In this document: piece by piece, positions 15,430 through 23,552 of the stretch
Position numbering within the stretch: the first letter of the stretch is position 1
How the letters are laid out: each line of letters starts with the position of its first letter
Assembly: GCA_018609945.1 (NCBI GenBank)
Contig: JAHENO010000037.1
Location: 1-26,230, forward strand
DNA length: 26,230 nt
Direction: 5' to 3'
Source: Haloarculaceae archaeon
Lineage (GTDB): Archaea > Halobacteriota > Halobacteria > Halobacteriales > Haloarculaceae
Notes under the pieces: generated by a model
The model's input: the letters and a program-made list of their open reading frames with translations, nothing else
Databases searched by the model: none
Told to the model about the DNA's origin: nothing
Translations under genes and position numbers: made by a program

Positions 15430-15756
15430 ATGTCTTCAGATGGTGGGAAGCAGGTAGGGGGGACCGACCGCCCGCTCTTTGAATCGTTCGAACATATCGG
15501 ATCGCCGTGGCGCCTGGTCGTCTTGGACACGCTCCACGGTGCAGAGATGCGGTTCAGCGAACTCAGAGATGCGACCGGTGCAAACCAGAGCACGCTGGCG
15601 CGGGTGTTGGACGACCTCGAGGCTGACGGCCTGGTGGAGCGCCGTATCGAGGAGGAGTCGCCCGTCGCGACCTACTACGGATTGACCGAGAAAGGGACGG
15701 CCTTGCAGCCGGCCTTGCGCTCGCTGACCGAGTGGGCCGAAGAGTGGCTCGGGTGA
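15430..15756 (+). CDS. HxlR-type winged-helix regulator lacking cysteine
   Basis: 108 residues, clearly paralogous to the regulator at 12421 (shared IGSxWRL, RVLDDL, RRIEE, SPVATYY, LTEKG). The cysteine before helix 1 is replaced (Arg14 by alignment), the second cysteine is Gln, and the protein has no cysteine at all, so it cannot use thiol redox sensing. Target genes are unknown; candidates are the dehydrogenase upstream and its own promoter. The DUF5789-like gene follows after 40 bases but has its own T-rich box. Confidence 0.85.
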   Translation: MSSDGGKQVGGTDRPLFESFEHIGSPWRLVVLDTLHGAEMRFSELRDATGANQSTLARVLDDLEADGLVERRIEEESPVATYYGLTEKGTALQPALRSLTEWAEEWLG

Positions 15757-15796
15757 ATCCACAGAATTTTCGGTTCGCCGGCCGTTCGGCCCCACG

Positions 15797-16126
15797 ATGG
15801 GAGTACAGCCACCAGCGAACGACGTCGAGGAGGAGCCCGACGTCATCGAGTTCGGCATCGCTGCACTGGACGCACGCCTGGAGGAACTGGAGGTGTCCTT
15901 TCCGGCCGACGCGGACCGACTCCGGGAGGAGTACGGGTCGGTAACCGTGCCGGTCGACGCCGCGGGCACGGAGATAACGCTGGCGGACGCCCTCGACGGG
16001 ACAGACCGACGTCGGTTCGACTCCGAGCAGGACCTCCTCAACGCGTTGCATCCGGTGTTCGAGGAGCGCCGGGAGAAGGCGTCCCGGAGCGTTCTCGCCC
16101 GCCTGCGCGCGCTGGTCCCGTTCTGA
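15797..16126 (+). CDS. Small haloarchaeal DUF5789-like protein
   Basis: 109 residues, acidic, no membrane segment. Seen: IEFGIAALDARLEELEVSFPADADRL, then a short beta-like stretch VTVPVDAAGTEITLADAL, and FDSEQDLLNALHPVFEERRE near the C-terminus, ending in a basic LARLRALVPF. This matches the haloarchaeal DUF5789 family as I recall it; function unknown. A GAATTTTCGG box lies about 27 bases before the ATG, suggesting a leaderless transcript separate from the HxlR-type gene. Confidence 0.65.
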   Translation: MGVQPPANDVEEEPDVIEFGIAALDARLEELEVSFPADADRLREEYGSVTVPVDAAGTEITLADALDGTDRRRFDSEQDLLNALHPVFEERREKASRSVLARLRALVPF

Positions 16127-16166
16127 GCCGGTCCGACAGCGACTTCCTCCGGGTTCCGAGCCGGAC

Positions 16167-17162
16167 TTATCGGTCCTGTGTCTCCGGGTCGTCACCGCGG
16201 CCGTCGGTGGCCGTCGATCTGGCCTGCTCGGTCCGCAACGCCTCGAGTTCCCGCACGACGCGGTCGATCTGCCTGTTGTGTTCCCGGTTTACCGAGACGA
16301 TGAGGTCCGACAGGACCCCGAACATCAGCAACTGGATGCCAAGCAGTATCGACACGCCGCTGACCAGCGCCAGGACTTCGTGTGAGATACCCCGGGCGAA
16401 CCATCTGAAGCCGACGAAGCCGGCCAGCAACAGGCCGGCGAGGACGGCGACCACGCCGACGCTTCCGAAGTAAAACAGCGGGTTGTTCGTCTTTGCCATC
16501 TGGTAGAGGGTGAGGAGGATGACCGCACCGTCTCGGAACGGGCGGAGGTTCGTCTCCGACTCTGCCGGCCGGCTCCGGTAGGTGATGGGTACCACCGCCG
16601 TCGTGACGCCGTGTTTGACACACTCGACGGACAGTTCGGTCTCGATGCCGAAGCCATCGGAGGTCAGGGTGAACCGTTCGACAGATGATCTGGTGAACGC
16701 GCGGTAGCCCGAGAGGATGTCCTGCAGGTCCCGGCCGTGAACCAACCGGAACGTGCCGTTGATGAGGCGGTTGCCGATCCGGTTGAGGCGCGTCATCGCG
16801 CCCGGTTCCATGTCCGCAAAGCGGTTCCCGATGACGTGTTCGGCCTCGCCGGAGAGGAGTGGTTCGAGCACCCGGTCTGCGTCTTCGGGGCGGTAGGTCG
16901 CGTCGCCGTCGGCCATCAGCACGTAGGGTGCGTCTATCAGTCCCAGTGCCTCCCTGATGGCCTGTCCCTTCCCCGACCCCGACTGCTGGACGACGCGGGC
17001 ACCGTGGTCGCTGGCGATCGACTGCGTGCCGTCTTCGGAGCCACCGTCGACGACCAGCACGTTCTCGAGTCCCGTCGCCTGGAAGCCCTCGACGACCTCG
17101 CCGATCGTCTCGGCCTCGTTGTAGGTCGGGACCAGGACGCAGACGTCGTCGTAGTCGTCCAT
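16167..17162 (-). CDS. aglJ: DPM1-like GT2 glycosyltransferase, probably AglJ
   Basis: 331 residues. The GT-A domain (about 1-230) has VCVLVPTYNEAETIGEVV, VVDGGSEDGT, GSGKGQAIREAL, the metal-binding MADGDATYRPED, and LNRIGNRLINGTFRLVHGRDLQDILSGYRAF. Two membrane helices follow (about 232-254 and 262-290), then a charged cytoplasmic tail. In Haloferax, AglJ adds the first sugar to dolichol phosphate for S-layer N-glycosylation; the sequence resembles it from memory, but other DPM1-like enzymes are possible. It stands alone rather than in an agl cluster. A minus-strand CAACTTTTTGCC box lies about 27 bases upstream. Confidence 0.75.
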   Translation of the reverse strand: MDDYDDVCVLVPTYNEAETIGEVVEGFQATGLENVLVVDGGSEDGTQSIASDHGARVVQQSGSGKGQAIREALGLIDAPYVLMADGDATYRPEDADRVLEPLLSGEAEHVIGNRFADMEPGAMTRLNRIGNRLINGTFRLVHGRDLQDILSGYRAFTRSSVERFTLTSDGFGIETELSVECVKHGVTTAVVPITYRSRPAESETNLRPFRDGAVILLTLYQMAKTNNPLFYFGSVGVVAVLAGLLLAGFVGFRWFARGISHEVLALVSGVSILLGIQLLMFGVLSDLIVSVNREHNRQIDRVVRELEALRTEQARSTATDGRGDDPETQDR

Positions 17163-17251
17163 CGGCCGTCACTACGCCGGAGGGTGGCAAAAAGTTGGGT
17201 GGTCACGCGTCCGACGAAACCCGTTTGTGCGCCCGACGGCTACGGGAGGTA

Positions 17252-19078
17252 GTGAGCGACGACGAACCCACGCCGGCGGCGTTCTACGACGCCCTCGAAT
17301 CGGTGGGACGGCCGGTCCTGACCGCGACGCGGTACGCCCAGCTCCACGAGTGTTCCCGCGAGGAGGCGAGAGAGCGCCTCGAAACCCTCGAAGCGACGGG
17401 AGCCATCGAGCGGTTCGACGCCTCGGCCGACCCCGTCGTGTGGTACCCCGAGGCGTGGCGTCGGCTGGCCGACCGCGAGCGGATCGTCCTCTTTCCGGAA
17501 CGGCGACAGGTCGTGGCCGACCAGCCCGAGCAGTTCACGCGGGCCCAGCTCTCGCAGTTCGCACACCTCGTCGACACCTCTGCCACGGGTGCGTACCTCT
17601 ACGAGGTCCGGCGCGAGGACGTCTGGCAGGCGCCCTACGAATCCTTCGAGGACCTGCTGGGGACGGTCCGGTCGGTCCTTCCGGAGCGCTCGGAGCACCT
17701 CGAATCGTGGATCGAAGAGCAGTGGAAGCGAGCCAACCAGTTCACGCTCCGGACCCACGAGGACGGGTACGTCCTGCTGGAGGCGGAGACGGCCGACCTC
17801 ATGGGCAACGTCGCACGGGAACGTCTCGACGACGGCCAGTTGCGTGCGCCAGTCTCGGAGACAGAAAGCTGGGTCGCCAGCGAAGCCGTCGCCGAGGTCA
17901 AGCGGGTCCTCTACGAGGCAGGGTACCCGGTCCGCGACGAGCGCGACCTCGAGACCGGCGAGCACCTGCCACTGGACCTGCACCTGGAGTTGCGCGAGTA
18001 CCAACAGGCGTGGGTTTCGCGCTTTCTCGACGCCGGGTCGGGCGTGCTCGTGGGGCCACCCGGGAGCGGCAAGACCGTCGCCGCGATGGGTATTATCGCG
18101 GCCATCGAGGGGGAGACACTCGTCCTCGTTCCCGGCCGGGAACTCGCGGCACAGTGGCGCGACGAACTGCTCGCACACACCACCCTCACCGAGGATCAGG
18201 TCGGGGAGTACCACGGCGGCCAGAAGCAGGTCCGCCCGGTCACCATCGCAACCTACCGGACTGCCGGGATGGACCGACACCGCCAGCTGTTCGACTCGCG
18301 CGAGTGGGGATTGATCGTCTACGACGAGGTCCACCACATCCCGGCCGACATCTACCGGCGGAGCGCCGGCCTCCAGACGCGCCACCGGCTGGGCCTGTCG
18401 TCGACGCCCGTGCGGGAGGACGACCGGGAGGAGGACATCTACACGCTGGTCGGTCCGCCCATCGGCACCGACTGGGACGCCCTCTTCGACGCTGGATACG
18501 TCGCGGAGCCATCCGTCGAAATCCGCTACGTGCCATGGGGGTCCGACGAGACGCGAAACCAGTACGTCAGCGCCGAGGGGCACGAGCGCCGACAGCTCGC
18601 TGCCACGAACCCGGCGAAAGCCGACGAGGTGGAGCGGCTGCTCGGTCGCCATCCCGAATCGAAGGCTCTGGTGTTCGTCGACTACCTCGATCAGGGGCGG
18701 GAGCTTGCAGCGCGACTCGACGCGCCGTTCGTCAGTGGCGAAACCCCGCACCACCGTCGCGAGAAACTCTTCGAACAGTTCCGCGAGGGGACGCGCCCGA
18801 CGCTCGTCGTCTCCCGCGTCGGCGACGAGGGACTGGACCTCCCGAGTGCGGAGCTCGCGGTGGTCGCGTCCGGACTCGGGGGCTCGCGACGGCAGGGCGC
18901 ACAGCGGGCCGGGCGGACGATGCGCCCGACGGGGAGCGCCCGGATGTACGTCCTCGCCACGCGCGGAACCCGCGAGGAGGAGTTCGCCCGCCAGCGGGTC
19001 CGTCACCTCGCGGAGAAAGGCGTCCGCGTCACCGAACGCGACGCAGAGACTGCTGACGAGTCGACGACAGCACAGTGA
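17252..19078 (+). CDS. rad25: XPB/Rad25-like SF2 DNA helicase
   Basis: 608 residues. An N-terminal region of about 235 residues contains a winged-helix-like part. The helicase core follows: Walker A GPPGSGKT (268-275), motif II DEVHH (358-362), motif III SSTP (383-386), the XPB-type RED motif in VREDDREED (387-395) and motif VI QRAGRTMRP (551-559). XPB helicases unwind or translocate on DNA in repair and, in eukaryotes, transcription; archaeal roles are less certain. The GTG at 17252 is chosen because related proteins start with (M)SDDEPT; an earlier in-frame GTG at 17195 would add 19 atypical residues. It is divergent from the glycosyltransferase gene. Confidence 0.88.
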   Translation: MSDDEPTPAAFYDALESVGRPVLTATRYAQLHECSREEARERLETLEATGAIERFDASADPVVWYPEAWRRLADRERIVLFPERRQVVADQPEQFTRAQLSQFAHLVDTSATGAYLYEVRREDVWQAPYESFEDLLGTVRSVLPERSEHLESWIEEQWKRANQFTLRTHEDGYVLLEAETADLMGNVARERLDDGQLRAPVSETESWVASEAVAEVKRVLYEAGYPVRDERDLETGEHLPLDLHLELREYQQAWVSRFLDAGSGVLVGPPGSGKTVAAMGIIAAIEGETLVLVPGRELAAQWRDELLAHTTLTEDQVGEYHGGQKQVRPVTIATYRTAGMDRHRQLFDSREWGLIVYDEVHHIPADIYRRSAGLQTRHRLGLSSTPVREDDREEDIYTLVGPPIGTDWDALFDAGYVAEPSVEIRYVPWGSDETRNQYVSAEGHERRQLAATNPAKADEVERLLGRHPESKALVFVDYLDQGRELAARLDAPFVSGETPHHRREKLFEQFREGTRPTLVVSRVGDEGLDLPSAELAVVASGLGGSRRQGAQRAGRTMRPTGSARMYVLATRGTREEEFARQRVRHLAEKGVRVTERDAETADESTTAQ

Positions 19079-19201
19079 ATTCACAGCTACCCGGGCCAAC
19101 CGCTACAATGATAAACGAAGAGTAGACCTTCTGGTCGGACACCTGCTGGCGATGGCTGTTGCGGTGGTCGGCCCGAACCGATAGGTCGCGTGCGGAACCT
19201 C
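19079..19201. other. Intergenic stretch without recognised feature
   Basis: About 120 bases between the helicase stop and the palindromic element. It was checked for a tRNA cloverleaf and for small proteins; only ORFs of 4-10 codons are present. Nothing is supported. Confidence 0.5.
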
Positions 19202-19281
19202 ATACTGCCGGCTATAACTTCATGAGGATATTCGACCACCCGCGGGGTAGAAATTCCTCATAGGCTTATAGCCGGCAGTAT
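19202..19281. repeat. 80-bp palindromic element, divergent type
   Basis: Perfect 16-bp terminal inverted repeat ATACTGCCGGCTATAA (19202-19217) and its complement (19266-19281). A second internal stem follows, ATGAGGA against TCCTCAT, around a central CCCGCGGG. The size, position and the ATAnTGnCnGCT start match the two 82-bp elements, although the inner sequence differs. It lies between convergent genes, and its last base forms part of the stop codon of the small membrane-protein gene. Confidence 0.85.
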
Positions 19282-19592
19282 CAGTCGATATCTACTTCGA
19301 CCGGTCCGTTCGACCCGCCGTCGCTGTCGGTGTCAGACCCGTCCTCGGTCCCGGACGCGTCGTCACCACCCGCGAGCAGCAACCCGGTCAGGCCCGCGAC
19401 CAGGAGGCCGACGCCGGCGGCCCGCGTCGCGTCGACGTACCACTCGCGAGGCTCGAGGTCACCGACGTTCTCGAAGCCGAGCCGCCAGCCGGCCGTCACG
19501 AGCACGATCGCTTTCCGGGGGACGAGGGCAGCGAGCAATCCTTTCAGTACGAGCGTCCCGTAGCCGAGTTTCAGGGGGCTGTCGAGTGACAT
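19281..19592 (-). CDS. Small two-helix membrane protein
   Basis: 103 residues, not recognised as a named family. A first hydrophobic part (about 9-37, LKLGYGTLVLKGLLAALVPRK and IVLVTAGWRLGF) is followed by a polar segment with REWYVDATRAAG, then a clear helix (about 62-77, VGLLVAGLTGLLLAGG). The tail is Asp/Gly/Ser-rich. The ATG at 19592 is preferred over an earlier one at 19670, which would lie inside the citrate synthase gene and add 26 residues with no membrane character. The TGA stop uses the terminal base of the palindromic element. Confidence 0.65.
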   Translation of the reverse strand: MSLDSPLKLGYGTLVLKGLLAALVPRKAIVLVTAGWRLGFENVGDLEPREWYVDATRAAGVGLLVAGLTGLLLAGGDDASGTEDGSDTDSDGGSNGPVEVDID

Positions 19593-19629
19593 GGATGGAC
19601 CTTGGGGCTCCAGGCACCTGAACCAACCG

Positions 19630-20763
19630 TTAGCGGTCTGCCAGCGGCCGCCAGGTCCGGTCGCGGTCACCGACGTACCGTGCCCGGGGACGGATCAGAC
19701 GGTTATCCTGGAGTTGTTCCAGGCAGTGGGCGGTCCAGCCGCCGACGCGCGCCACGGCGAAGGTCGGCGTGAACAGGTCGCGGGGGATACCGACACCGTG
19801 GAGCAGGGCGGCGGTGTAGAACTCGACGTTGGTCTCCAGACTGCGGCCGGGTTTGTACTCCGCGAGCAGGTCGGTGGCCACCTCCTCGAAGGCGGTGACG
19901 GTCTCGAAAAACGCCGCGTCGCCGCCGGCGTCGTAGAAGCGTTCGGCGGCGCCCGAGAGCACCGCTGCGCGCGGGTCGCGGACGCGATAGACCCGGTGAC
20001 CGAACCCCATCAGACGCTCGCCCGCGTCCAGTTTCGTCCGGACGTACGACTCGGGGTCGCCCGAGTCGTGGACCTCCTGCAGCATATCGAGCACCGGGCC
20101 CGGTGCCCCGCCGTGGAGCGGTCCCTTGAGTGCCCCCACGGCGGCCGTCACGGCCGAGACAATGTCCGACTCCGTCGAGATGACGACCCGTGCTGCGAAC
20201 GTCGAGGCGTTCAGGCCGTGATCGATGACAGTGTTGAGGTACGTTTCCAGCCCGCGGACCGACGCCTCGTCCGGTTCCTCGCCGGTCAGCATGTAGAGGT
20301 AGTTCGCGGCGTGGCGGAGGCCGCCATCGGGTTCGACCGGGGCCGTTCCCTGGCGATAGCGCCAGTACGCCGCGGCAATCGTCGGGAGGACCGCGACGGC
20401 CCGGCGGGCCGTCCCCTCCGGGTTCGCCTCGCCGGTGTCCAGATTCGCGGCAGCCACGCCCGCCCGGAGTGCGTCCATCGGGGGATCGCCCGCCTCCGCG
20501 GCCATCCGGAGCACGTCCCGGACCTCGTCGGCGACGGACCTGCGGTCCGCGAGATCGGCACGGAAGGCGTCGAGTTCCGCCGCGGTCGGGAGCCTGTCGT
20601 TGTACAGCAGGAAGAGGGCCTCCTCGTACGTCGCGTTCGTGGCGAGGTCGGCCACCGGGAAGCCACCGACGACGAGGTCGCCGGCCTCGCCGTCGATGTC
20701 GCTGAGACGCGTCTCGGCGACCGTGACGCCCTCGAGACCCCTGGCGAGTTCGGACTCGTCCAT
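19630..20763 (-). CDS. Citrate synthase-family protein (variant catalytic residue)
   Basis: Condenses oxaloacetate with acetyl-CoA (or propionyl-CoA in 2-methylcitrate synthases). 377 residues. Seen: EGVTVAETRLSDIDG, DHGLNASTFAARV (His182), PLHGGAP (His217), GFGHRVYRVRDPRA (His256), TNVEFYTAA (Glu314), and the C-terminus GGWTAHCLEQLQDNRLIRPR. Both catalytic histidines are present, but the catalytic Asp position holds Glu, and GGAN is GGAP. These variants recall actinobacterial citrate synthase 2/CitA, so this may be a paralogue rather than the main TCA enzyme. A GATTTTAAC box about 27 bases upstream supports the start. Confidence 0.9.
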   Translation of the reverse strand: MDESELARGLEGVTVAETRLSDIDGEAGDLVVGGFPVADLATNATYEEALFLLYNDRLPTAAELDAFRADLADRRSVADEVRDVLRMAAEAGDPPMDALRAGVAAANLDTGEANPEGTARRAVAVLPTIAAAYWRYRQGTAPVEPDGGLRHAANYLYMLTGEEPDEASVRGLETYLNTVIDHGLNASTFAARVVISTESDIVSAVTAAVGALKGPLHGGAPGPVLDMLQEVHDSGDPESYVRTKLDAGERLMGFGHRVYRVRDPRAAVLSGAAERFYDAGGDAAFFETVTAFEEVATDLLAEYKPGRSLETNVEFYTAALLHGVGIPRDLFTPTFAVARVGGWTAHCLEQLQDNRLIRPRARYVGDRDRTWRPLADR

Positions 20764-20860
20764 GTCCCTTTGCCGGGGCCGCTGTGTTAAAATCTATCCG
20801 ACCGACGCCGGGAGATACCGAAGAGTCAGGCATTTGCTCGGGGAGTCCTGCGTGAGAACT

Positions 20861-21172
20861 ATGGCACAGATCGACCCCGAAACGCTCCTGCCGAGCGAGC
20901 GAATGATGCGCCAGGCCGTCGACGGCGAGGTGACGCAGATCCACCGCGGTCAGCAGTACGCCGGGGAGGGCGACACCTTCGAGATCGACGGGACGGAGTT
21001 CGCCGTCGTCGAGGTCAGCGAACGCACACTGGGCGAGATGACCGACGAGGACGCCCGCGCCGAGGGAGCGCGCGACCTCGAGCACTACAGGCAGATCCTC
21101 GAGCGCGCCCACGAGAATTTCGAGTGGGAGGACGACTCGACGGTCGTGTTACACCGGTTCGAGCCGGCCTGA
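20861..21172 (+). CDS. ASCH-domain protein
   Basis: 103 residues forming a PUA-like ASCH fold: PSERMMRQAVDGEVTQIHRGQQYAGEGDTFEIDGTEFAVVEVSERTLGEMT is split here by eye into an early helix, the conserved HRG turn and a strand with E-x-D-G. Then RDLEHYRQILERAH and the closing VLHRFEPA. ASCH proteins are thought to bind RNA; some act as nucleoside hydrolases or amidohydrolases; no specific role is assigned. The ATG at 20861 begins the domain. It is divergent from the citrate synthase gene. Confidence 0.8.
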   Translation: MAQIDPETLLPSERMMRQAVDGEVTQIHRGQQYAGEGDTFEIDGTEFAVVEVSERTLGEMTDEDARAEGARDLEHYRQILERAHENFEWEDDSTVVLHRFEPA

Positions 21173-21247
21173 CGGCCGGACCCGCCGCGGGCCCGGCGAG
21201 TGACCCGACCGAACTGTTTTTGCCGCGGGCCGGTCAACCCACCGCCG

Positions 21248-21991
21248 ATGGAACTGCTCGTCGTCGGCGCCGGCGCGATGGGACGCTGGCTGGCACGCGC
21301 GCTCAGGGAGGATGGCCCGCCGTCGCTCCAGCTCTCGGTCTGTGACGTCGACAGTGAGGCGGCGCGCGAGGCTGCCGAGGCGCTCGACGCCGAAACCGTC
21401 GCGCCCGGGACTGACGATACCTTCGAGGCCGTCTGCGTCGCCGTCCCGATCCCGGCTGCCGGCGAGGCGATCGCGACCTACGGCGGGCAGGCCGAGCGTG
21501 CGGTCTTCGACGTGACGGGGACGATGGCCGAGCCGGTCGCGGCGATGCGCCGGCACGCCCCCAACCGCGAGCGGGTCAGCCTCCACCCGCTGTTCGCCCC
21601 GGCGAACGAACCGGGAAACGTGGCGGTGGTCGCGGACGCCCCGGGCCCGGCGACGGACAGCGCCCGGGACGCGCTCGCCGCCCGCGGCAACGACCTCTTC
21701 GAGACCACGCCGGCGGAACACGACGACGCGATGGAGACTGTCCAGGCCCGGACGCACACGGCCGTGCTCGCGTACGCGCTGGCCGCCGAGTCCGTCCCCG
21801 ACCGATTCCAGACGCCCGTCTCGGCGGGCATCGAGGACCTGGTGGCACAGGTGACCGACGGCGACGCGGGCGTCTACGCGGACGTGCAGGCCGCCTTCGA
21901 CGGGGCCGAGGACGTCGCCAGCGCGGCCGCGGAGATCGCCGACGCCGACCGCGAAACCTTCAGGCGCCTCTACGACGAGGCCGGGAACTGA
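21248..21991 (+). CDS. tyrA: Prephenate/arogenate dehydrogenase
   Basis: Oxidative decarboxylation of prephenate to 4-hydroxyphenylpyruvate in tyrosine synthesis, NAD(P)-dependent. 247 residues. Seen: Rossmann motif GAGAMG (7-12), acidic residue after strand 2 in VCDVDS, FDVTGTMAEPVAAM, and SLHPLFAP with His113 in the catalytic His position. The ATG at 21248 is fixed by the Rossmann strand and a TGTTTTTGCC box about 29 bases upstream. The next gene starts one base after its stop. Chorismate mutase and shikimate kinase of the same pathway lie about 2.5 kb away. Confidence 0.88.
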   Translation: MELLVVGAGAMGRWLARALREDGPPSLQLSVCDVDSEAAREAAEALDAETVAPGTDDTFEAVCVAVPIPAAGEAIATYGGQAERAVFDVTGTMAEPVAAMRRHAPNRERVSLHPLFAPANEPGNVAVVADAPGPATDSARDALAARGNDLFETTPAEHDDAMETVQARTHTAVLAYALAAESVPDRFQTPVSAGIEDLVAQVTDGDAGVYADVQAAFDGAEDVASAAAEIADADRETFRRLYDEAGN

Positions 21992-21992
21992 G

Positions 21993-23480
21993 ATGCGCCC
22001 CGACCAGCGCGAGCAGGTCCGACACAACGCGAAGTACTTGCGAGAAGTGCGCCCCGTCGACCCCGAGGAGATCAACGAGTACGTCGAGGGCCAGCCCCAC
22101 CCGACAGCAGTCGCGCAGGTCCTCCGCGAGGAGGCACCGGAGCTGGGCCTGGTCGAACGCGAGGACGGGACCTTCGTGCCGGCACCGGAGGGATCCGCCG
22201 ACGTCGCACTCGTTCGCGTCGACGCCTTCCCCGAGCGGTACGTCCGCGTCCTCGAGGAGGCACTCCTCGAGCGGTTCGGACCCGGGTGGCCCGACGGCGA
22301 CTCGGGTGACCGGCTCCGGGCGCGGATCCGCGAGATCAAGGCGCGGTACCACCGGGGACTGGACGTCGAATACGACCACCTGACGGCGCTGGGGTACGCG
22401 ATCTACCACCTCCCGGCGACCTACGCTGGTGCCCAGTACGTCCTCGCGGACCTGGCGGGCGAGGGCGACCTCCCGGCGAGCCCGCGCGTCCTCGACGTGG
22501 GTGCAGGCGTCGGCGGCCCCGCGCTCGGGCTCTGTGACCTCCTGGGCCAGGAGTCGCTGATCGAGTACCACGCCGTCGAGCCGAGCGGGGCGGCCGACCT
22601 GCTGGAGCGGTTCCTCGACAGGACGGGACCCAACGTTCACTCGTCGGTGTACCGGACGACGGCCGAGGCGTTCGATCCCGGAACCGACGCAGATGTCGGT
22701 GGGAGCGATGGGTACGACCTCATCGTGTTCGCGAACGTCCTCTCGGAACTGGCGGCACCTGCGGAGGTCGTCGGCCGGTACCTCGACGCCCTGGCCGAGG
22801 ACGGGTCCATCGTCGCGCTGGCGCCAGCCGACCGGAACACGGCGACGGGGTTGCGCGAGGTGGAGCGGGCGGTCGAACGCGAGCATGGCGCGACAGTGTA
22901 CGCGCCGACGGTGCGGCTGTGGCCCGGTGAGACGCCGGCCGGGGAGTGCTGGTCGTTCGACGTCCGGCCGGCTCTCGACGTGCCACCGTTCCAGCACCGC
23001 CTCGACCAGGGCGAGCGCGGCCCGGACCCGCAGGGGTACGAGCGGCGTGACTCGCCGCCGGGCACACCGGAGCGGTCCCCGGGAGACGGCGAGTTCGTCA
23101 ACGCCGACGTGAAGTACGCGTTCGGTATCTGGCGCAGGGACGGCCGCCGGTGGATCGAGTACCGTCCGGACCCGGCCCGGACCGCGAGGATGGCCGACGC
23201 GGAGTCGCTCGTGACGGAGCGCGTGGACCTGGCCGCGGTCAAGCTCAGCCACGACCTCTCCGAGGGCGACAATCCGCTGTTCCTGATCGGCGACGGGAGC
23301 GAACGGGTCGACCACTTCGCGGTGCTCACCCGGGAGTCCGGGTTGAACCGCGACCTCGCGGCCGCCGACTACGGCGCTCTCCTCCGGCTGGAGAACGCGC
23401 TGGTCCTGTGGAACGACGACGAGAGCGCCTACAACGTGGTCGTCGACGGGGAGACACTCGTCGACCGGATCCCGGGCTGA
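21993..23480 (+). CDS. Rsm22-like class I methyltransferase
   Basis: 495 residues. The SAM motif I is VLDVGAGVGGPALGLCDLL (about 169-187), preceded by the Rsm22-type lead YDHLTALGYAIYHLPATYAGAQYVL and followed by VFANVLSELA. The family (yeast Rsm22, human METTL17) associates with small ribosomal subunits. The N-terminal 110 residues and an acidic C-terminal extension are additional. Only two cysteines are present (in LCDLL and ECWSF), so the four-cysteine iron-sulfur site of the eukaryotic family is absent. It starts one base after tyrA, so the two are cotranscribed. Confidence 0.75.
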   Translation: MRPDQREQVRHNAKYLREVRPVDPEEINEYVEGQPHPTAVAQVLREEAPELGLVEREDGTFVPAPEGSADVALVRVDAFPERYVRVLEEALLERFGPGWPDGDSGDRLRARIREIKARYHRGLDVEYDHLTALGYAIYHLPATYAGAQYVLADLAGEGDLPASPRVLDVGAGVGGPALGLCDLLGQESLIEYHAVEPSGAADLLERFLDRTGPNVHSSVYRTTAEAFDPGTDADVGGSDGYDLIVFANVLSELAAPAEVVGRYLDALAEDGSIVALAPADRNTATGLREVERAVEREHGATVYAPTVRLWPGETPAGECWSFDVRPALDVPPFQHRLDQGERGPDPQGYERRDSPPGTPERSPGDGEFVNADVKYAFGIWRRDGRRWIEYRPDPARTARMADAESLVTERVDLAAVKLSHDLSEGDNPLFLIGDGSERVDHFAVLTRESGLNRDLAAADYGALLRLENALVLWNDDESAYNVVVDGETLVDRIPG

Positions 23481-23552
23481 CCCGGATCTCGCGCGGCAGG
23501 CCCGATCTGATCCGGACGGCACGCTTTTGCAGACCCCGGCCGCAGGGTGCCC

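Noticed and set aside
17195..17251. Earlier GTG start for the helicase at 17195.
   Set aside because: The extra 19 residues are atypical for the family, which starts SDDEPT-like at 17252; the extension also overlaps the divergent promoter region.
19079..19201. Possible tRNA or small RNA gene after the helicase.
   Set aside because: No cloverleaf, T-arm GTTCRANNC or other conserved RNA feature could be assembled; only very short ORFs are present.
23482..23515. Inverted repeat CCGGATC-N20-GATCCGG between the Rsm22-like gene and surE as a terminator.
   Set aside because: The arms are short, the spacer long, and GATC/CCGG words are frequent in such GC-rich DNA; it may be chance.
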